From: Astrothelium macrocarpum | Lineage: Eukaryota > Ascomycota > Dothideomycetes > Trypetheliales > Trypetheliaceae | Length of the DNA stretch: 64,000 bases | Assembly (NCBI GenBank): GCA_021030915.1 | Contig: JAGEMR010000064.1 | Location: 62,001 to 126,000 of the forward strand | Reading direction: 5' to 3' | Shown: piece by piece, positions 1-12,115 of the stretch | Layout: every line of letters begins with the position of its first letter | How positions within the stretch are numbered: position 1 is the first letter of the stretch | Position numbers and translations under genes: made by a program | The notes under the pieces: model-generated | The model's database searches: none | What the model was told of the DNA's origin: nothing | The model's input: the letters and a program-made list of their open reading frames with translations, nothing else

Positions 1-1347
1 ATCCCACGAAATGATGGGGCTACATTTACAGCTGAGCGCTTGTAGCTGGATTACTGTCAGCGTATACGAACAAAGCGAGTCAGTGCAAAATCCGTCTACG
101 GAACACCTTAGCTCCGTGTTTGTTATCGTTGGCGTATGAATTATCGTTGCCATCACACTACAGATATGCGTCAAGTGCTATCATACAGGCTCTACCCCCG
201 GTTGATTGCACCCAATTCATCAGCATTTATCGTGATTCTATCGCAAGCCTTAGGTTGCGATTTTGTGGTGGGCAGAAGATACAACAGCGATTGAAGTGAC
301 CGGCTTAATGAGATACCTACCTGCAAAACGTTGGAGATCATCTCAGGACTTCGACACAATCTAGATTGGGGCCGGGGTGCATATGCAACATGCAAGCTAC
401 TAGGTAACCGTCCATTGTAGTACGAGTTGAGACGCAACAATCTTGGATGATTACCAAATGCTACCTTGCGCTCTATACGTTGAATTTTTCCTCCGCACCC
501 ATTAGGGTTTTGGATTCAGGCACTTTGCAGGACGAGTGGCCTTGCTCATTGTTATCCAGCGCTCAACGGGACGAGCCTCAAGTTTGACTGATGATGGTGT
601 CATGATGGCCAAGTCCCATTTGACAATTGATAGACGGCCTCTTTATCTTCCCTATGAATTTTCGTCTAGCAGGCATGGACTCACAGACTTCCATTGTCAA
701 TGATGCTCAGCGAAACAGAAACCCTTGGATGCTGTAACATGTTGCTCGAAAGGTTCGGCCGCAGAACTAGCGGAACCACCAGCGGGGGTTGCAATGACTC
801 AGCAAACCATCCAATCCAGCAACTCCAATACAGCCCCTTAGAATTCTACCTTACCTCATCCGAATGTCTTTACTTCAAAGCCTTCAGAGCCAAGCATTTC
901 ACATTTACCCCAAGGTGCTACCGGCAATCCATCCAAATAGGTGGGGAATAACCTCTAAAAGCATTAAGAAACTCTACAAAAATTTGGGCCGACAAGCAAT
1001 ATCTTTCCGACTTGAAGACAACACTCCTGTTACTTATCTTCGGAACTTCCGCTTGGAACAAAGTCGCGTCGAAGCTGAGCTCAACATTCTCTCAGCATTC
1101 TTTTGCCGAGCAAGGCACTCGAGTCGAGTAGATGCACAAAAGTCGCCTCGAACTGGGATTCTCGTTGAGTAAGTGCTGCCAATCCAAAAGTTGAAAAAAG
1201 AAACAATCTTGGCTAAGATCTATCATTGTACCATTTCACTCTCCTTCTATAGACCGATACCCTCAACCACACATATCATGTAAAATCTGGTGGCAGCCTC
1301 GTAGAAAAAAGCACGTCTATAAGTGCAGACACTTTTGTGTTTACGCG
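1..1347. other. No supported gene; possible relic coding fragments
   Basis: No recognisable gene lies here. Short reading frames between about 674 and 1200 change frame repeatedly and are cut by stops, so they could be remains of a coding region or chance. No conserved domain, tRNA or repeat was recognised. Confidence 0.4.
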
Positions 1348-2175
1348 GTGAATAACGACCTCGACAAAGGTTACGCTGGATATGGAGTTTGGACTGGTAA
1401 TGGCAAAGCAAGAACATTGACTGAGCACACTAAGGCGGGACTCCATGTTGCCCTTGAAAACGTTAAAGGATCATTAGTACTTGGGCACTTGAAGTGGTCA
1501 GGTCGTCCATTGCCAGCAACAAAAGGTGTGGACAATCAAGGGGTCTCCACGTCAAACAATCATTCGAGTTTGGCCTTGCATGCAAGTGGGGAAACAGGTA
1601 TATTGCCAACAGGTACGAAAGGGGAGAATATGACGGTTACAAATCAAACACTAGCCAATATAGCTCGAGATTCTCGGCCCTTCGGAAATGAGGGCTCAGA
1701 ATCGAGAAGGAACTTTCTTTCGGCTATAAAGGGGCATGCTCGACCTCGTTCCAGGCGGAGAAAAGCCGCAAAAGATGCCATCAAAGCTGGGGCTTCGAAG
1801 CTTTCGGATAAAGAAGAATTGTTAATGCGCGGTCAATCCGAAGTAATCGTGGCATCCAAAGGTGACATTTCAACATCCAACTCAAACGATCATTACGTAA
1901 AAACAACAGAAGAGCCTGAAGCAGAAAAAATCTTCACGATCCGTAAGCTCCTTTCGCGATCGAAGCTCTCCCCAGATAGGAAAGCCGAGGAACCTTTCTT
2001 GGATCCTGGACCATCGACCTCTGCGCTCGCCAACGAAGCAAATCCGAACTCAAATGATGGACCGACCATTCGATTCCACCATAGCATAGATCAGGCTCAA
2101 TTCAAGTCGAGCTCTTTCTCCATCAGGTATCGCAGGATATCCAAATCTCGGCTGAGCCATCCTGGCCAAAACTAA
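1348..2175 (+). CDS. Hypothetical open frame, no ATG start
   Basis: An uninterrupted frame of about 275 codons that stays open upstream of 1348 but has no ATG near its beginning. If it is a gene, its start lies in an unseen upstream exon. The product would be hydrophilic, rich in Ser, Lys, Arg and Asn, with a basic stretch (RPRSRRRKAAKDA) in the middle, and probably disordered. I recognise no domain and cannot name a function. Its length in an otherwise broken region is the only reason to list it; a chance frame or gene relic is quite possible. Confidence 0.25.
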   Translation: MNNDLDKGYAGYGVWTGNGKARTLTEHTKAGLHVALENVKGSLVLGHLKWSGRPLPATKGVDNQGVSTSNNHSSLALHASGETGILPTGTKGENMTVTNQTLANIARDSRPFGNEGSESRRNFLSAIKGHARPRSRRRKAAKDAIKAGASKLSDKEELLMRGQSEVIVASKGDISTSNSNDHYVKTTEEPEAEKIFTIRKLLSRSKLSPDRKAEEPFLDPGPSTSALANEANPNSNDGPTIRFHHSIDQAQFKSSSFSIRYRRISKSRLSHPGQN

Positions 2176-3970
2176 GACAGCACCACATGGTAGAGACCCG
2201 GTAATACTGAGTCGGCAATCAGAAATGCATGGCAGTTGCCCATGGCTTGCATGGAGAATTCCCTTGCATGTTGGGTTATTGCTGCGATTCTCGCCTTTGG
2301 ACCGATGATCACGGTTGGGAATTGATGACAAGCTGCTTGGGTAGAAGCTTACCCGACGAATAGAAAGCTGAAGATGCGCAGATACGAATTGTTTTGGTGC
2401 TATAGAAATTAACGTGTGGTAGCGTCGAACGCAATCTGCACCGATTGGTGAATGCGCCTATAGAGTTGTCCAGGTTCACGATCCTCCGTCTCCTAATTTC
2501 TTGGCTCTTGGACACTGGATACATCTCACCGTACGTCTAATATTTATGGCTTTCTTCGCGTCGCCAATGAGATATTTGTATTACACTTTATCAAAGCCTT
2601 TCACGACCTGCATCAAAAGTTGTTTTTCTGATCAATTGGGGCGAGTTTTGAATGCTCTAATTGGCTGATTTTGTCTCTCAAAGGAGGCGACATAGCTTGA
2701 AGTATGTACAGCGTAATCACCGGACGCAGGACGCTTGTGTATACCTTCTCACCTCTGCCTCTCGGGCTATGCGAATTTCAGACGTGGCTCATGCTTGGGA
2801 GTTGTTGTAGCGGAGAAGCGGATTTGTCGGGCTTTTAACTAATCTTGGGGATTAAGTTGTCGATCCTATTAGAGTTGAAATTTGATGCCTTATTTGGCAG
2901 TATGATGCGAAGGTGATTGGAACAACCGTACTAGCGGTTTCAACCCTCTCGAGCATATTTTGCGAAGAAGGGGTTTCTTTTCTCATCCATGTGGCATTGC
3001 TCCCATGGAGACTGGTCGCCGGTCTGCCTAACTGGGAAGGACCATCGGCCAGCGGGCACAAAGTGGTAACGCAAAGCCGAACAAGCCAATCGGAGATTTG
3101 ACTGTTAAAGTTTATTGAAGTGGATCCAGGTGTTGTTTTGCACGGCATATTGGGAGCTTTATACCGATCTATACTGAATAGGCCGCAGAAATGTTTTCTC
3201 TGTCTCGACCAGGAGTTTGATGCCGGTATCAGTGATCAGCAAACTCAATTATCACGTGGAGAGGAAAACATCCGGGTTCCGTATAGTCTATATATTCTGC
3301 GTTTGGTAGCTGGGAAATACCTCCTGATATCTGTTCTACCCAAGCATTCTCTCTCCACTAACTTCCCCCCTGTTCAACTTTCACTCCCTCTTTGCTGGTG
3401 GAACCTGGAAACTCGTGCCAGGAGACTGAACTTCTCACATGACATGGCCAGGCACCGCCTTGAAGCAGGGGCAAATCAACTTTGACAATGTTATGGGTAT
3501 GTATATACCTTGTTAACGCCATGCCAATATCGCTTCCTGAGATGTTATAAACTGCACATCGCCTTGCGACCAGCAAGAAGAATGTAGAAGTCATTGTCTG
3601 GCTCTATTACGATTCATTAAAGTGGACTCATTTACAAACTTCAAGATCACAATAACATGGAATTTCCATGTCCAAATCCCACTACTTTCCACCAGGCCAT
3701 CAACTAATATCAGTGAAAATGATTTGAGAGAGCATCACCACCATTACTGTTTCGATTGCCGCTACAACTGGAATGATGAGTATAGATTGGATTTTATTCT
3801 ACAGCCCCCTTTGGCCGGTTATACTTTCATTAAATTTGGATGGTTGCAAACCATCAACCGTGTTCAAATCCTGCCCACACTACCCTACCAAACCGGTACC
3901 ATGTTTTCGTGGCTTTTATATCTTCGTGTAATAATTTGGATTCATTATTCACATTCCACTGGTCCCTACA
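2176..3970. other. Intergenic stretch without a supported gene
   Basis: Only short overlapping frames are present on both strands, without recognisable domains or consistent splice signals. The right end is the 3' flank of the minus-strand zinc-cluster gene. Confidence 0.5.
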
Positions 3971-5921
3971 TCATATGTCTGGACTGGCAGCAGTCGAGAA
4001 ATCTGGAAGTAGAGGATATTCCAACGGTGCCGTCCCATCCAGAAGGTCTATTGCATCAGCATCTTCAATTATGGATTCAAAGATCTCATTGCTCGTCAGT
4101 GGGGTCCAGGAGTGAATGTTCATTGCTTTCTTGGAAGTCATCATCTCCCGGGCAACTCCTCGAACCTGGCCTAGTGCTGTTGCAGCAATTGGCCAAGTTT
4201 TCCCAAGAGCTTTCAGAACACCAATATCGAAGCGAATGACATCCTTGACTAAAGCATCCTCACCATCGGGGAACATGACCGACCAAAATGACAAGTGAAC
4301 CATCGAGGCCAATACCATGCAGCAGCAAAAATAGGAACAGTGGCTCTGAACGGGAAACGGTAATCTGGCGAGCTGTGTGATGCATTTTGCCGCTTGCAAT
4401 GCTTTTGCCCTGTGACTTTGGATAGTCTGGTGTGCTGTCAAACAGTGCATATCCGGCATACAGAGTGACACATTTTGGACATGCTCAAAGCCTAGGTGCG
4501 CACGAGTGCTGTGAAGCAATATCGATGCTCTGAGGCTGAAGTCAGTCTTCATGAACGCGTAGCAGAGGATGTTCTGCAGGGAAAACAAATAGCAAAGCAG
4601 ATACAGGTGATACAAGGTTGGCTGTGTGTGCACTTACACATTTATTACCAGGTGAGCTCTGAACAGAACTTGGTCGCATTCGCCGTCGTAGCTGATTGGT
4701 TCCTGTTTACAAGCAGGTAAATTGAGCCACCAATTAGTCAGGGAGATATCCGCAGCGTCCACAGCACGGTGTTGACAAGCACTTGCTTGAGTCCAGTCTC
4801 TCTGGTTCACGAATAAGACCTTTCCCAGAGAACGCACAGCGTCAATAAGATATACGTAAGAGGAAAAGGGAGCACCAGTACCCAGAAAGCAAGCATCGTC
4901 ATATTCAGCCATTGAAGTTGGCAGCGGAATATCCTGATCCATTGATTAGAACCAGACAAGCACGTCACGACCACGGCCATGACGAGTGAGAAAAATTACT
5001 AACTCCCGAAAGAAAAGACGTCTCCTCACATGGTAAGGAGACGTCATTAGGAAGGCTCCATAAGTTGAACGATGTGGACACATTGCTACTCGCACTTAGT
5101 CCATCGGCAATGTAAAGTTCCCACCAAGTCCGCCTCCAGCTTTCCTCCATTATCGCATTGTTCTCAGGATTGCATCGCGTAAAGTCTGCCTTATGCATGC
5201 CTAACTCCAGAGCCAAAGAGATTGCCGAAGCCAAGAATTTTTGACAGCCAGCAATTTCGTTCATCGTATGAAGTCCGATGGCGAACAGGAGCAGTGCCTG
5301 AACCATAAATCCGTCTCGTGGCAAGGTTTGCTGTGAGAAATAACTGTTCAGGACGTCCTTATGCTTGGATGCTGAAGCTGGCGAGACGTAAAGCGATCCA
5401 AGGTATTGAATTACAAGTTCCAGATGAGGCAAGGACCTTTCTTTGAACAGTTGCAGCATTCGATCACGTGGTAATAGGAAGGGATGACTGAGGTAAAAGG
5501 TGTTGTAGAAGGCGTTGAAGGTTTCGAAGAAAGCAAATTCATTCAGAACAGATGAGTGATTCATGGTGGAACCCAAGCCAGTATAGTCCGTCAATCCCGT
5601 GGCCGGACTTGTCGAGGACGGACTACATCCTGAAGACAAGCTCGAAGAGTCCATTGCTGACAATGGAGGATACAATGAAGCTGGGTTAGCAAAGTCTTGC
5701 TGCGGTGCTTGCTCAGGAGGGCCATCTCCATTGTTCGACCTGGTATGCTTGTTCTTCCTGGGTCCTTTGTAGCCACGCCGAGACTTCACGTAGGTGCAAA
5801 CATCGCCCTCTGATTGACAGCGAGTGCATGGATCGCCACCACTGCATTTGAGGTGTCTGCTTCGACAGGCTAGGCAAGCTTTGGCCAAAGTTGCTGGTCT
5901 CGGGCCCCCGAGGCTGAACAT
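3971..5921 (-). CDS. Zn2Cys6 fungal transcription factor
   Basis: Three exons (5921-5004, 4933-4638, 4529-3971) give 590 residues. The N-terminus carries a complete Zn(II)2Cys6 binuclear cluster: cysteines at residues 16, 19, 26, 32, 35 and 42, with the basic RSRHLKC loop. A proline/serine-rich linker follows, then a fungal-type middle homology region with the motif EESWRRTWWELYIADG. Introns of 70 and 108 bp were chosen because they keep phase and join exons 2 and 3 as HLVIN-VASILLHSTRAHLGF, a usual sequence in this family. The start is the ATG just before the cluster. Such proteins are nuclear DNA-binding regulators of metabolic genes. The target is unknown: no biosynthetic cluster adjoins it, the nearest supported gene being ILV2 2 kb away. 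Confidence 0.88.
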
Positions 5922-8001
5922 TTTTCTTGCAGATGTACAGATGGTTGAGAGTGGACAGATGTGTTCGATGATGGTGCAGACTGGGCTGCAGTACGCATTT
6001 AACACTGCTGTTATTGGAGACACTGAACCTTTCTCCAGAATTCCCCAGATCACCTTGTTGTTCCGCGCTTCCAGCCGAGCAGGCTACAATTGGGCCTATC
6101 CAGAGAGCAGAGCAAGAAGCCCAACGGTCCGACCTGCATTAATGCAGGGCAAGGGTCTGCGGCGGGCCGGTGAATCCTTCTCCTAGTGACCTAGCCTAGA
6201 GTGATTTGAACCTAAGACCGATCCCGTACAGACACGGGCCCATCCCAACCTTAACCATCTTTGAAGCGTTTCACTCTTGTATCTCACCTCGACTCAGCTA
6301 ATCTTGCTCCGGACCACTCGGTACGCTCGGGACGTCTGGGGCTCCGCGAAACCTTGCTAGATCGCGTGGAGTCCGTTCAGTCCGCTCGGTTACGACTGTG
6401 AGGTTTGACTTCCGTATCTGTAGCCGAGTGGTGATTACGAAAGCCTTGCGTCCAGCGGAGAGCCTACCCCGCAACCGGTACAGCCAGGAGAGCCAAGAAG
6501 TGCCACAAACATAACGGCAACAGTGTCTCTGCCCAAGCCTCCCAACAAATTGACATGTGGCTTGGCAAGCCCTTTGAAACATATTTGCGGGATTATTCAA
6601 CATCAGCTGTTCAGCTGTATAACGCAGCAAATTATGGATTCAAGATGTCAGCCACAAACATTTGAAATACTGCAACTCACCGACGGTTCTCTATTGGAGG
6701 GAAAACGATCAACATTGATAACAAAAACTATCTTCCCCTAACTACGAGAATCACTTCATCACATGTGCTCAAGACTTGCACTAGGCATGCTTAGAACGTG
6801 CTCACTTGGCACGACCCTGTCAAACATAATACGTATAGAGGTGTATTCGTTTAACTGATTACAGACTAGCGTGGTCGACGTCTGCATAACCATGAATGAA
6901 AACGAGTCGCCCCTGTTACCATCGGGCGTCAGTACAACGAGCCTTGGCAAATTTGCCGTGAGGCGAACATCTCGGCCGTGACCTGCGCTATCTGAGCAAG
7001 TGCTCAAAGCCAAGAAATACAGTTCTCCTTATCACATGGGCAAAAAAAACTTTGATGCTGTTCAACATAGCTGGAAGACGTCGAGTAATCGTCAAAGCTC
7101 GATTAGCGCCGATGAGCGGTTTTTAGCAAGTGAGTCAAAGTATTGTTGCACAACGTCTGCGCCTGACTCGTCATCGTATCCAGCGGAACGGTACGAGAGG
7201 TTGACGCTGCCTTCTATCTCTGAAGGATTCGTGCTTACGATCATGTCCAGGCAAGTGGTAGAGACCGTACGAATCAGAAATGCTCCTCTGCCATCAGATA
7301 AGCCAATTAAGGTTTGCCAAGCTTATTGTCAGTCTTGTGCCTTGGCACTTGGCGTAACGGTCCAAATTTGGTGCAGAGAGTTCTAGACCCAAAAAATGTC
7401 TAGGATTCTTGGGCTTTATAGCATATCGACATGTTATTCTTCTCGACTTGAGATGAATTGGGCATAGAGCACGAAGCAGATACACCACTTTCCGCCCAAA
7501 GCCGCTGCGCATAGCCTTTCTTAGTTCCAAATAGTCGTCACAAATACGCGTAGAGTGCAAGTCAACCTCATATACCCCACTCATACCGAGACTATCTATC
7601 TCTGGGAGTGGGAAGCAAAGGTCAATTCCGGATGAGCCGAAGTTAGTTCTCCCGATGTTCCGCAGCTGCAGGAACCAGACTCAAATCAGACAAAGACAAG
7701 CTAGGATAGCCAGTACCAACACTTGGACGAACCAAATACAAACAAGAACTTTAAGCAACAAAGGGCAGTGATAATGTCGACGCCGTGCTTGTCATTGGGG
7801 AAAGCTTGGCTCGGAACTCGCCGCATACCCTGCCCACCAACCCGATCGGCTCTCTCCGTCAAAAGGCTTAATGCGTTGTAGATGAGCTACTACACGAGCT
7901 TCCATAACCACGGTACCTTAGCCTCGTTTCTTCGTCCCGATAAGGAAAGCGGCTCGGTGCGGCCGTAACTGCCACCAGGGCTCAAGATGAAACAAACCGT
8001 C
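5922..8001. other. Intergenic stretch between the zinc-cluster gene and ILV2
   Basis: No gene could be supported. Several frames of 60-130 codons exist but lack conserved domains, and many lack an ATG. The left part must contain the promoter of the minus-strand zinc-cluster gene. A tRNA-like piece near 6190-6262 was examined and rejected. Confidence 0.5.
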
Positions 8002-10232
8002 TCAACGTCCCGAACGTTCCTTGGTCCTGGCGCGCCTCTCCTTTTCCTTTGCTATCAAAATAGTTAGCATCGTCCAACATCACCAAACCCCCCACACTCC
8101 ACACTTTCCGCACAAAAGCCTCAGGATGGGATCCCACTCACCTTCATCATACATCAGGAACTCGTGGAGCGCGCTCCCCGCCGGCACCATCGGTAAGACG
8201 GGTACCTTCTGATCCGTCACGATCTCCAGCAGCGCCGGCCCCTCCGTCTTCAACAACCACTCCAGCTTCTCGCGCAGCTCCCCCGGCCTCACACAGCGCT
8301 GCGCCTGCACGCCCATCGCGTCCCCGAGCTTGACGAAATCCGCGTTGCGCTGGTGCGTGTGCGCGAAGCGGTCGTCGAAGAACAGGCTCTGCCACTGCGT
8401 CACCATCCCTTGCTCCTCGTTGTTGAGCACGACGATCTTGACGCCGATGCCGAACTCGGCCGCCGTCGACAGCTCCGTCAGCGTCATGCTGAAGCTCGCG
8501 TCGCCGTCGACGTCGATGACGAGCGCGTCCGGCCGCGCCACCTTCGCCCCGATCGCCGCGGGCAGCCCAAAGCCCATGGTGCCCAGCCCGCCGGACGTGA
8601 TGATGGTGCGCGGGTGGCGCCAGCGGAAGTGCTGCGCCGCCCACATCTGGTGCTGGCCGACGCCCGTGCAGATGATGGTGTTGTCCTTGCGGGCGTGCGT
8701 GAGGTCGCTGAGCGCGGTCATGACGGTTTGCGGTTTGATGAGGCCGTTGGGACCTTCCTTTTCGTAGGCCCAGGGGAAGCGTTTCTTCCAGTCGTTGATT
8801 TGGGAGAACCATTCCGGCCGGGACGGGGTGGAGTCCACGTGAGGAAGGAGGAGGCTGAGGTTGGCGGCCACGTCACCCTCCACGGCCTCGGTGGCTTGGA
8901 CGACTTTGTTGATGTTCTTGGGCATAATCTCAAAGTGGATGATACCGCCGCGGCCTTGTTGCGCGGCCGCTTTGGCCTGCGGTGCGAATTTGGCTACGCT
9001 GCCGGTGATGCGGTCGTCGAAGCGAGCACCCAAAGCGAGAATGAGATCGGCTTCTTGCATAGCGAGATTTGCAAAAGCTGAACCGTGCATGCCTAGCATA
9101 TGTAGTGATTTCTCGTCCAGCTCATCAAATCCGCCAAGGCCTTGTAGGGTCGTCGTCACAGGTATACAAGCTTTATCAGCAAGTTCCTTTAGCAGTTTAG
9201 GTCCTTCAGGGGTAGCGAGAACGCCTTGGCCAGCATAGACGACTGGCTTTTTGGATTGGTTGATAAGCTTGGCGCAGCGTTGAATTGTAGCTTCTAGCTC
9301 CTTTCTACTTGCTTCACGGAAGGCAATCTGAGCGGCGCTAGGGTGTAATGGGAGAGAGCTAGTCATGGGAATCGGTCGATTGAGAGTTCCACCAGTGATG
9401 TCCTTGGGCAAATCTACAAGCACAGGTCCTGGCCGCCCGCTTGTGGCAATCTCAAACGCTTCGTTTATTCGTCGTGGAAGTTCTGCAATGTTCTTGACCA
9501 TCACATTCCATTTGGTACATGCCCTTGAAATGCCTACCATATCTGCCTCTTGGAATGCATCAGAGCCGATGGCAGCTGTCACAACCTGACCACAAAAGAC
9601 TAGCAAGGGGGTTCCATCCATTAAAGCATCCTGCATCGGCGTCACGACGTTTGTTGCGCCAGGACCAGAAGTGACAAGAACAACTCCTGGCTTCCCCGAT
9701 GCGCGTGCATAGCCCTCGGCCATGTGACCCGCACCCTGCTCGTGCCTTGGAAGTATAAAGTCGAAATGTTTTGAATTGTAAATAGCATCAAATACAGGCA
9801 AGATAGCCCCTCCAGGGTATCCGACTATGCTGTTGTTAGCATGATTGGGTATAAAGGCAAATTGAGAAATTGAGTCATACAAACGTGCTTAACACCATGC
9901 CGAAGCATCATTTCATGGAATATTTGACCACCTGTCATACCCACAAATGAATGGTCCATTTCCCGAGCTCGATATGGCTGTAGTGGTTGTACATCGCTCC
10001 ATCTTGTTTCACGATTGAAAGCTGGACTTGGTATAGCTCGTTGTGGCGAAGATTGTGTTGCTGCAGCAGTGCTCTGATCTCGTCGAGAGGTCTCTGAATT
10101 GGACGGCGAGTATGTTGGAGGTCTCTTATGGCTGGGAATTGAGATGGCTGCAACGGGAGCACTGGTCTTGAGAGATCTTTGTTGAGTCTTGTGAATGCAC
10201 TGCAAAGCAGCGCGTGCTTTGTGGGGTTGCAT
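8002..10232 (-). CDS. ILV2: Acetolactate synthase catalytic subunit (mitochondrial)
   Basis: Exons 10232-9881, 9824-8142 and 8051-8002 encode 694 residues. The enzyme condenses pyruvate with pyruvate or 2-oxobutyrate in mitochondrial valine, leucine and isoleucine synthesis, using ThDP, Mg and FAD. Evidence: an Arg/Ser-rich mitochondrial leader (MQPHKARAALQC...); the N-terminal join KHV-FGYPGGAILPVFDAI across a 56-bp intron; the RHEQGAGHMAEGYARASG segment with the ThDP-activating Glu; and the ThDP/Mg segment GDASFSMTLTELSTAAEFG. The last 90-bp intron joins MYDE to AKEKERRARTKERSGR, matching the usual C-terminus. The start is the first ATG before the leader. The 3' half is strikingly GC-rich compared with the 5' half (see the skew-patch entry). 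Confidence 0.96.
8142..8980. other. GC-skew switch patch within ILV2
   Basis: Counted on the + strand, the line at 8221-8280 has 11 G and 28 C, while 8821-8880 has 29 G and 14 C. The patch is GC-rich and turns from C-rich to G-rich near 8600-8700, although the gene lies on the minus strand. Codon usage of ILV2 left of about 9000 differs sharply from the rest of the gene. Confidence 0.75.
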
Positions 10233-10738
10233 CCTTGCTATGAAAATTCAAGGAAAGAGCAATTGAGTGCAGCAATGCTGCTCAAGACTGCGAAGATTAC
10301 CTCTCAAGCAAGAAACAATGTTTGGAAATCGTAGAGACGAATTGAGTCACAAAGGAAGTTTTTGGAGAGGGAGTCACCGGGAGTCCAAGCTTGTGTGGAG
10401 AAAAAAGATGCGATGCAAAACAATTTACCGTTGGAGTCACAGCCGAAGTCGCCCTTGCCGATCTCTTCCTGACCTGTTAAAGCCCCTGTCCACGCCCTGC
10501 GTCATGCACAAGCGGTCCGATATCGCTGGCTCGGCTAGGTAAACAACATTTGAAGGCGCAAATAGTGAGTTACATCGTGGAGCAAATGTCGCATCGAAGA
10601 GAGATTTCCCATGATGATCGTCGCAGAGGTACAGAATATAACGGCTAAGCGAAGCACAAAGACATCCAAGCCAGCGCCACTGACAAGCCATTGCAGTGCC
10701 AATTCCACGCCGTCCAACCAAAGGCCCATTGGAAGACA
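10233..10738. promoter_or_regulatory. Divergent intergenic region, ILV2 / TRAPPC12-like
   Basis: About 500 bp lie between the ILV2 start and the probable start of the plus-strand TRAPPC12-like gene, so promoters of both genes should be here. No clear TATA box or known operator was recognised. Confidence 0.45.
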
Positions 10739-12087
10739 ATGAGTACGTCCGGGCCCATCACTAAGAAATCCTGCTTGAATAACCACACTCACATCATTCA
10801 CCCTCCAGCCCACTCGCCACCCAGTCCTCCGTCCTCGTCTCCCCTCCTCCGAGCTTAACCACTCCCATCACCACGACCATCCCCGGCATCTCTCCCCAAC
10901 CCTCTCCCTCTCCATCCCCTCGCCCGCAAAAGGACTTCTCCTTCCTCTTCAACCCCACCATCTACCACTCCCTCCCCACCACCTCCATCCCGCCCTCCTT
11001 CCTCCACTCCCCGCACCAACCGCCTCCCCACGCCACCCTCGCCACCCTCCTGTCCCACGGCCACTTTCGCGCGGCCGCTGCCTCCTGCGCGACCACGCTG
11101 ACCAGCGGCGCGCTGGACCCGCACGATGGCGCGCCGGTGTTTGCGCTGTTCGAGACGCGATTGAGGTGTTTGCTCGTGCTGGGCATGACGGGCGTTGCGG
11201 CTGCGGAGAGTAAGGCGCTAGGGGACTTGACGAGTGATTTTTATCGGGAGGAGGGGAGGAGCAGGAGACATGTGGTGCCGTGGGGGCTGAGAGTATTGTG
11301 TGTGCGGTTGCAGGCGTTGGGGTTTGGGGATGCGAGGAGGGGCGTCATGGGGTATTATGAGTTGGGGAGGGAGGCGAGGGAGGAGGTTACGCGGTTGGTG
11401 GCGGAGAGGAAGGACGGAGGGAAGGAGGGAGGGGAGGATGGGGAGGAGTTGGAGATGTGGAGGGATCGATTGAGAGATCTGGGGTTGAGGGTCGCGGATG
11501 CATTGGTCGAGATGGGTGATTTGGAAGGGGCGGGGAGATACCTTGCGAATCAGCAGATGGAGAGCGAGGCGGATGAGATGCAAAGGATGCGGATGGCGCT
11601 GGTATGGTTGAGGTTGGGAGATGTGGCGACAGCGCGCCGATATTTGAACTTAGGCAGTACAGACGAGCAGAGCGAGGAAAGCGAGAAGGGGATTCTGAGT
11701 GCACTGATTAAAGTCGCCGATGGTGATTACAATGGGGCCTTGACAGAATGGCAGGAATTAAGAGAACAGATTCCGGAAAATGAGATGGTCTATCAGAATC
11801 TGGCTGTCTGCTTGCTGTATACTGGGAGAATATCAGAGGTAAGGCCAGAAACTTGTAATTGATACTCGCTAGCAAGTACACTAACTGCAGCATAGGCGCG
11901 ATCTCTCCTCGAGGCACTAATCGACAAACCAGCGTCATTCAATGCTCTGACTTTTAATCTTGCTACGATTTACGAACTTTGCACGGAACACTCCCGAGAC
12001 CGGAAGATGGAGCTCGCGGACAGAATTGCGACACAGGAACCCACCGAGTTTGGATGGGAAAAGAACGCTGCAGACTTTAAATTATGA
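10739..12087 (+). CDS. TRAPP complex subunit 12-like TPR protein
   Basis: The main exon ends at 11838 and, after a 57-bp intron (11839-11895), the last exon runs 11896-12087. The protein has an N-terminal DFSFLFNPTIYHSLP segment and helical TPR-like repeats, and closes with NLAVCLLYTGRISEARSLLE and a segment ending KNAADFKL. This arrangement is that of TRAPPC12 (TTC15), a TRAPPIII subunit acting in ER-Golgi traffic and autophagy. The frame is open from 10783 without an early ATG. The best start I see is ATG 10739 with a short first exon (to 10746) spliced to 10809, giving about 409 residues, but its donor GTCCGG is weak, so the 5' end is uncertain. It ends 28 bp from the convergent RRP3 gene. 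Confidence 0.8.
10801..11560. other. GC-skew switch patch within the TRAPPC12-like gene
   Basis: On the + strand, 10921-10980 has 4 G and 32 C, while 11401-11460 has 37 G and 2 C. The switch lies near 11060-11150. Leu and Thr codons change from CTC and ACC on the left to TTG and ACG on the right, and Arg becomes AGG. Confidence 0.85.
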
Positions 12088-12115
12088 CTTGTAAACTTTC
12101 TCAAAATCGAGATGG

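Noticed and set aside
6190..6262. tRNA-like sequence on the minus strand (GGTTCAAATC loop and CCCGT/ACGGG hairpin)
   Set aside because: The T-stem does not pair, the anticodon loop has the wrong size and no acceptor stem closes, so it is at most a decayed relic.
8147..9081. Long frames on both strands opposite and out of frame with ILV2 (221 and 242 codons)
   Set aside because: They are by-products of the GC-rich, stop-poor skew patch. Their translations are Arg/Ala-rich low complexity, while the ILV2 frame carries conserved motifs.
3971..10232. Biosynthetic gene cluster controlled by the Zn2Cys6 factor
   Set aside because: No PKS, NRPS, P450 or transporter lies nearby. ILV2 is a primary-metabolism gene 2 kb away and cannot alone support a cluster.
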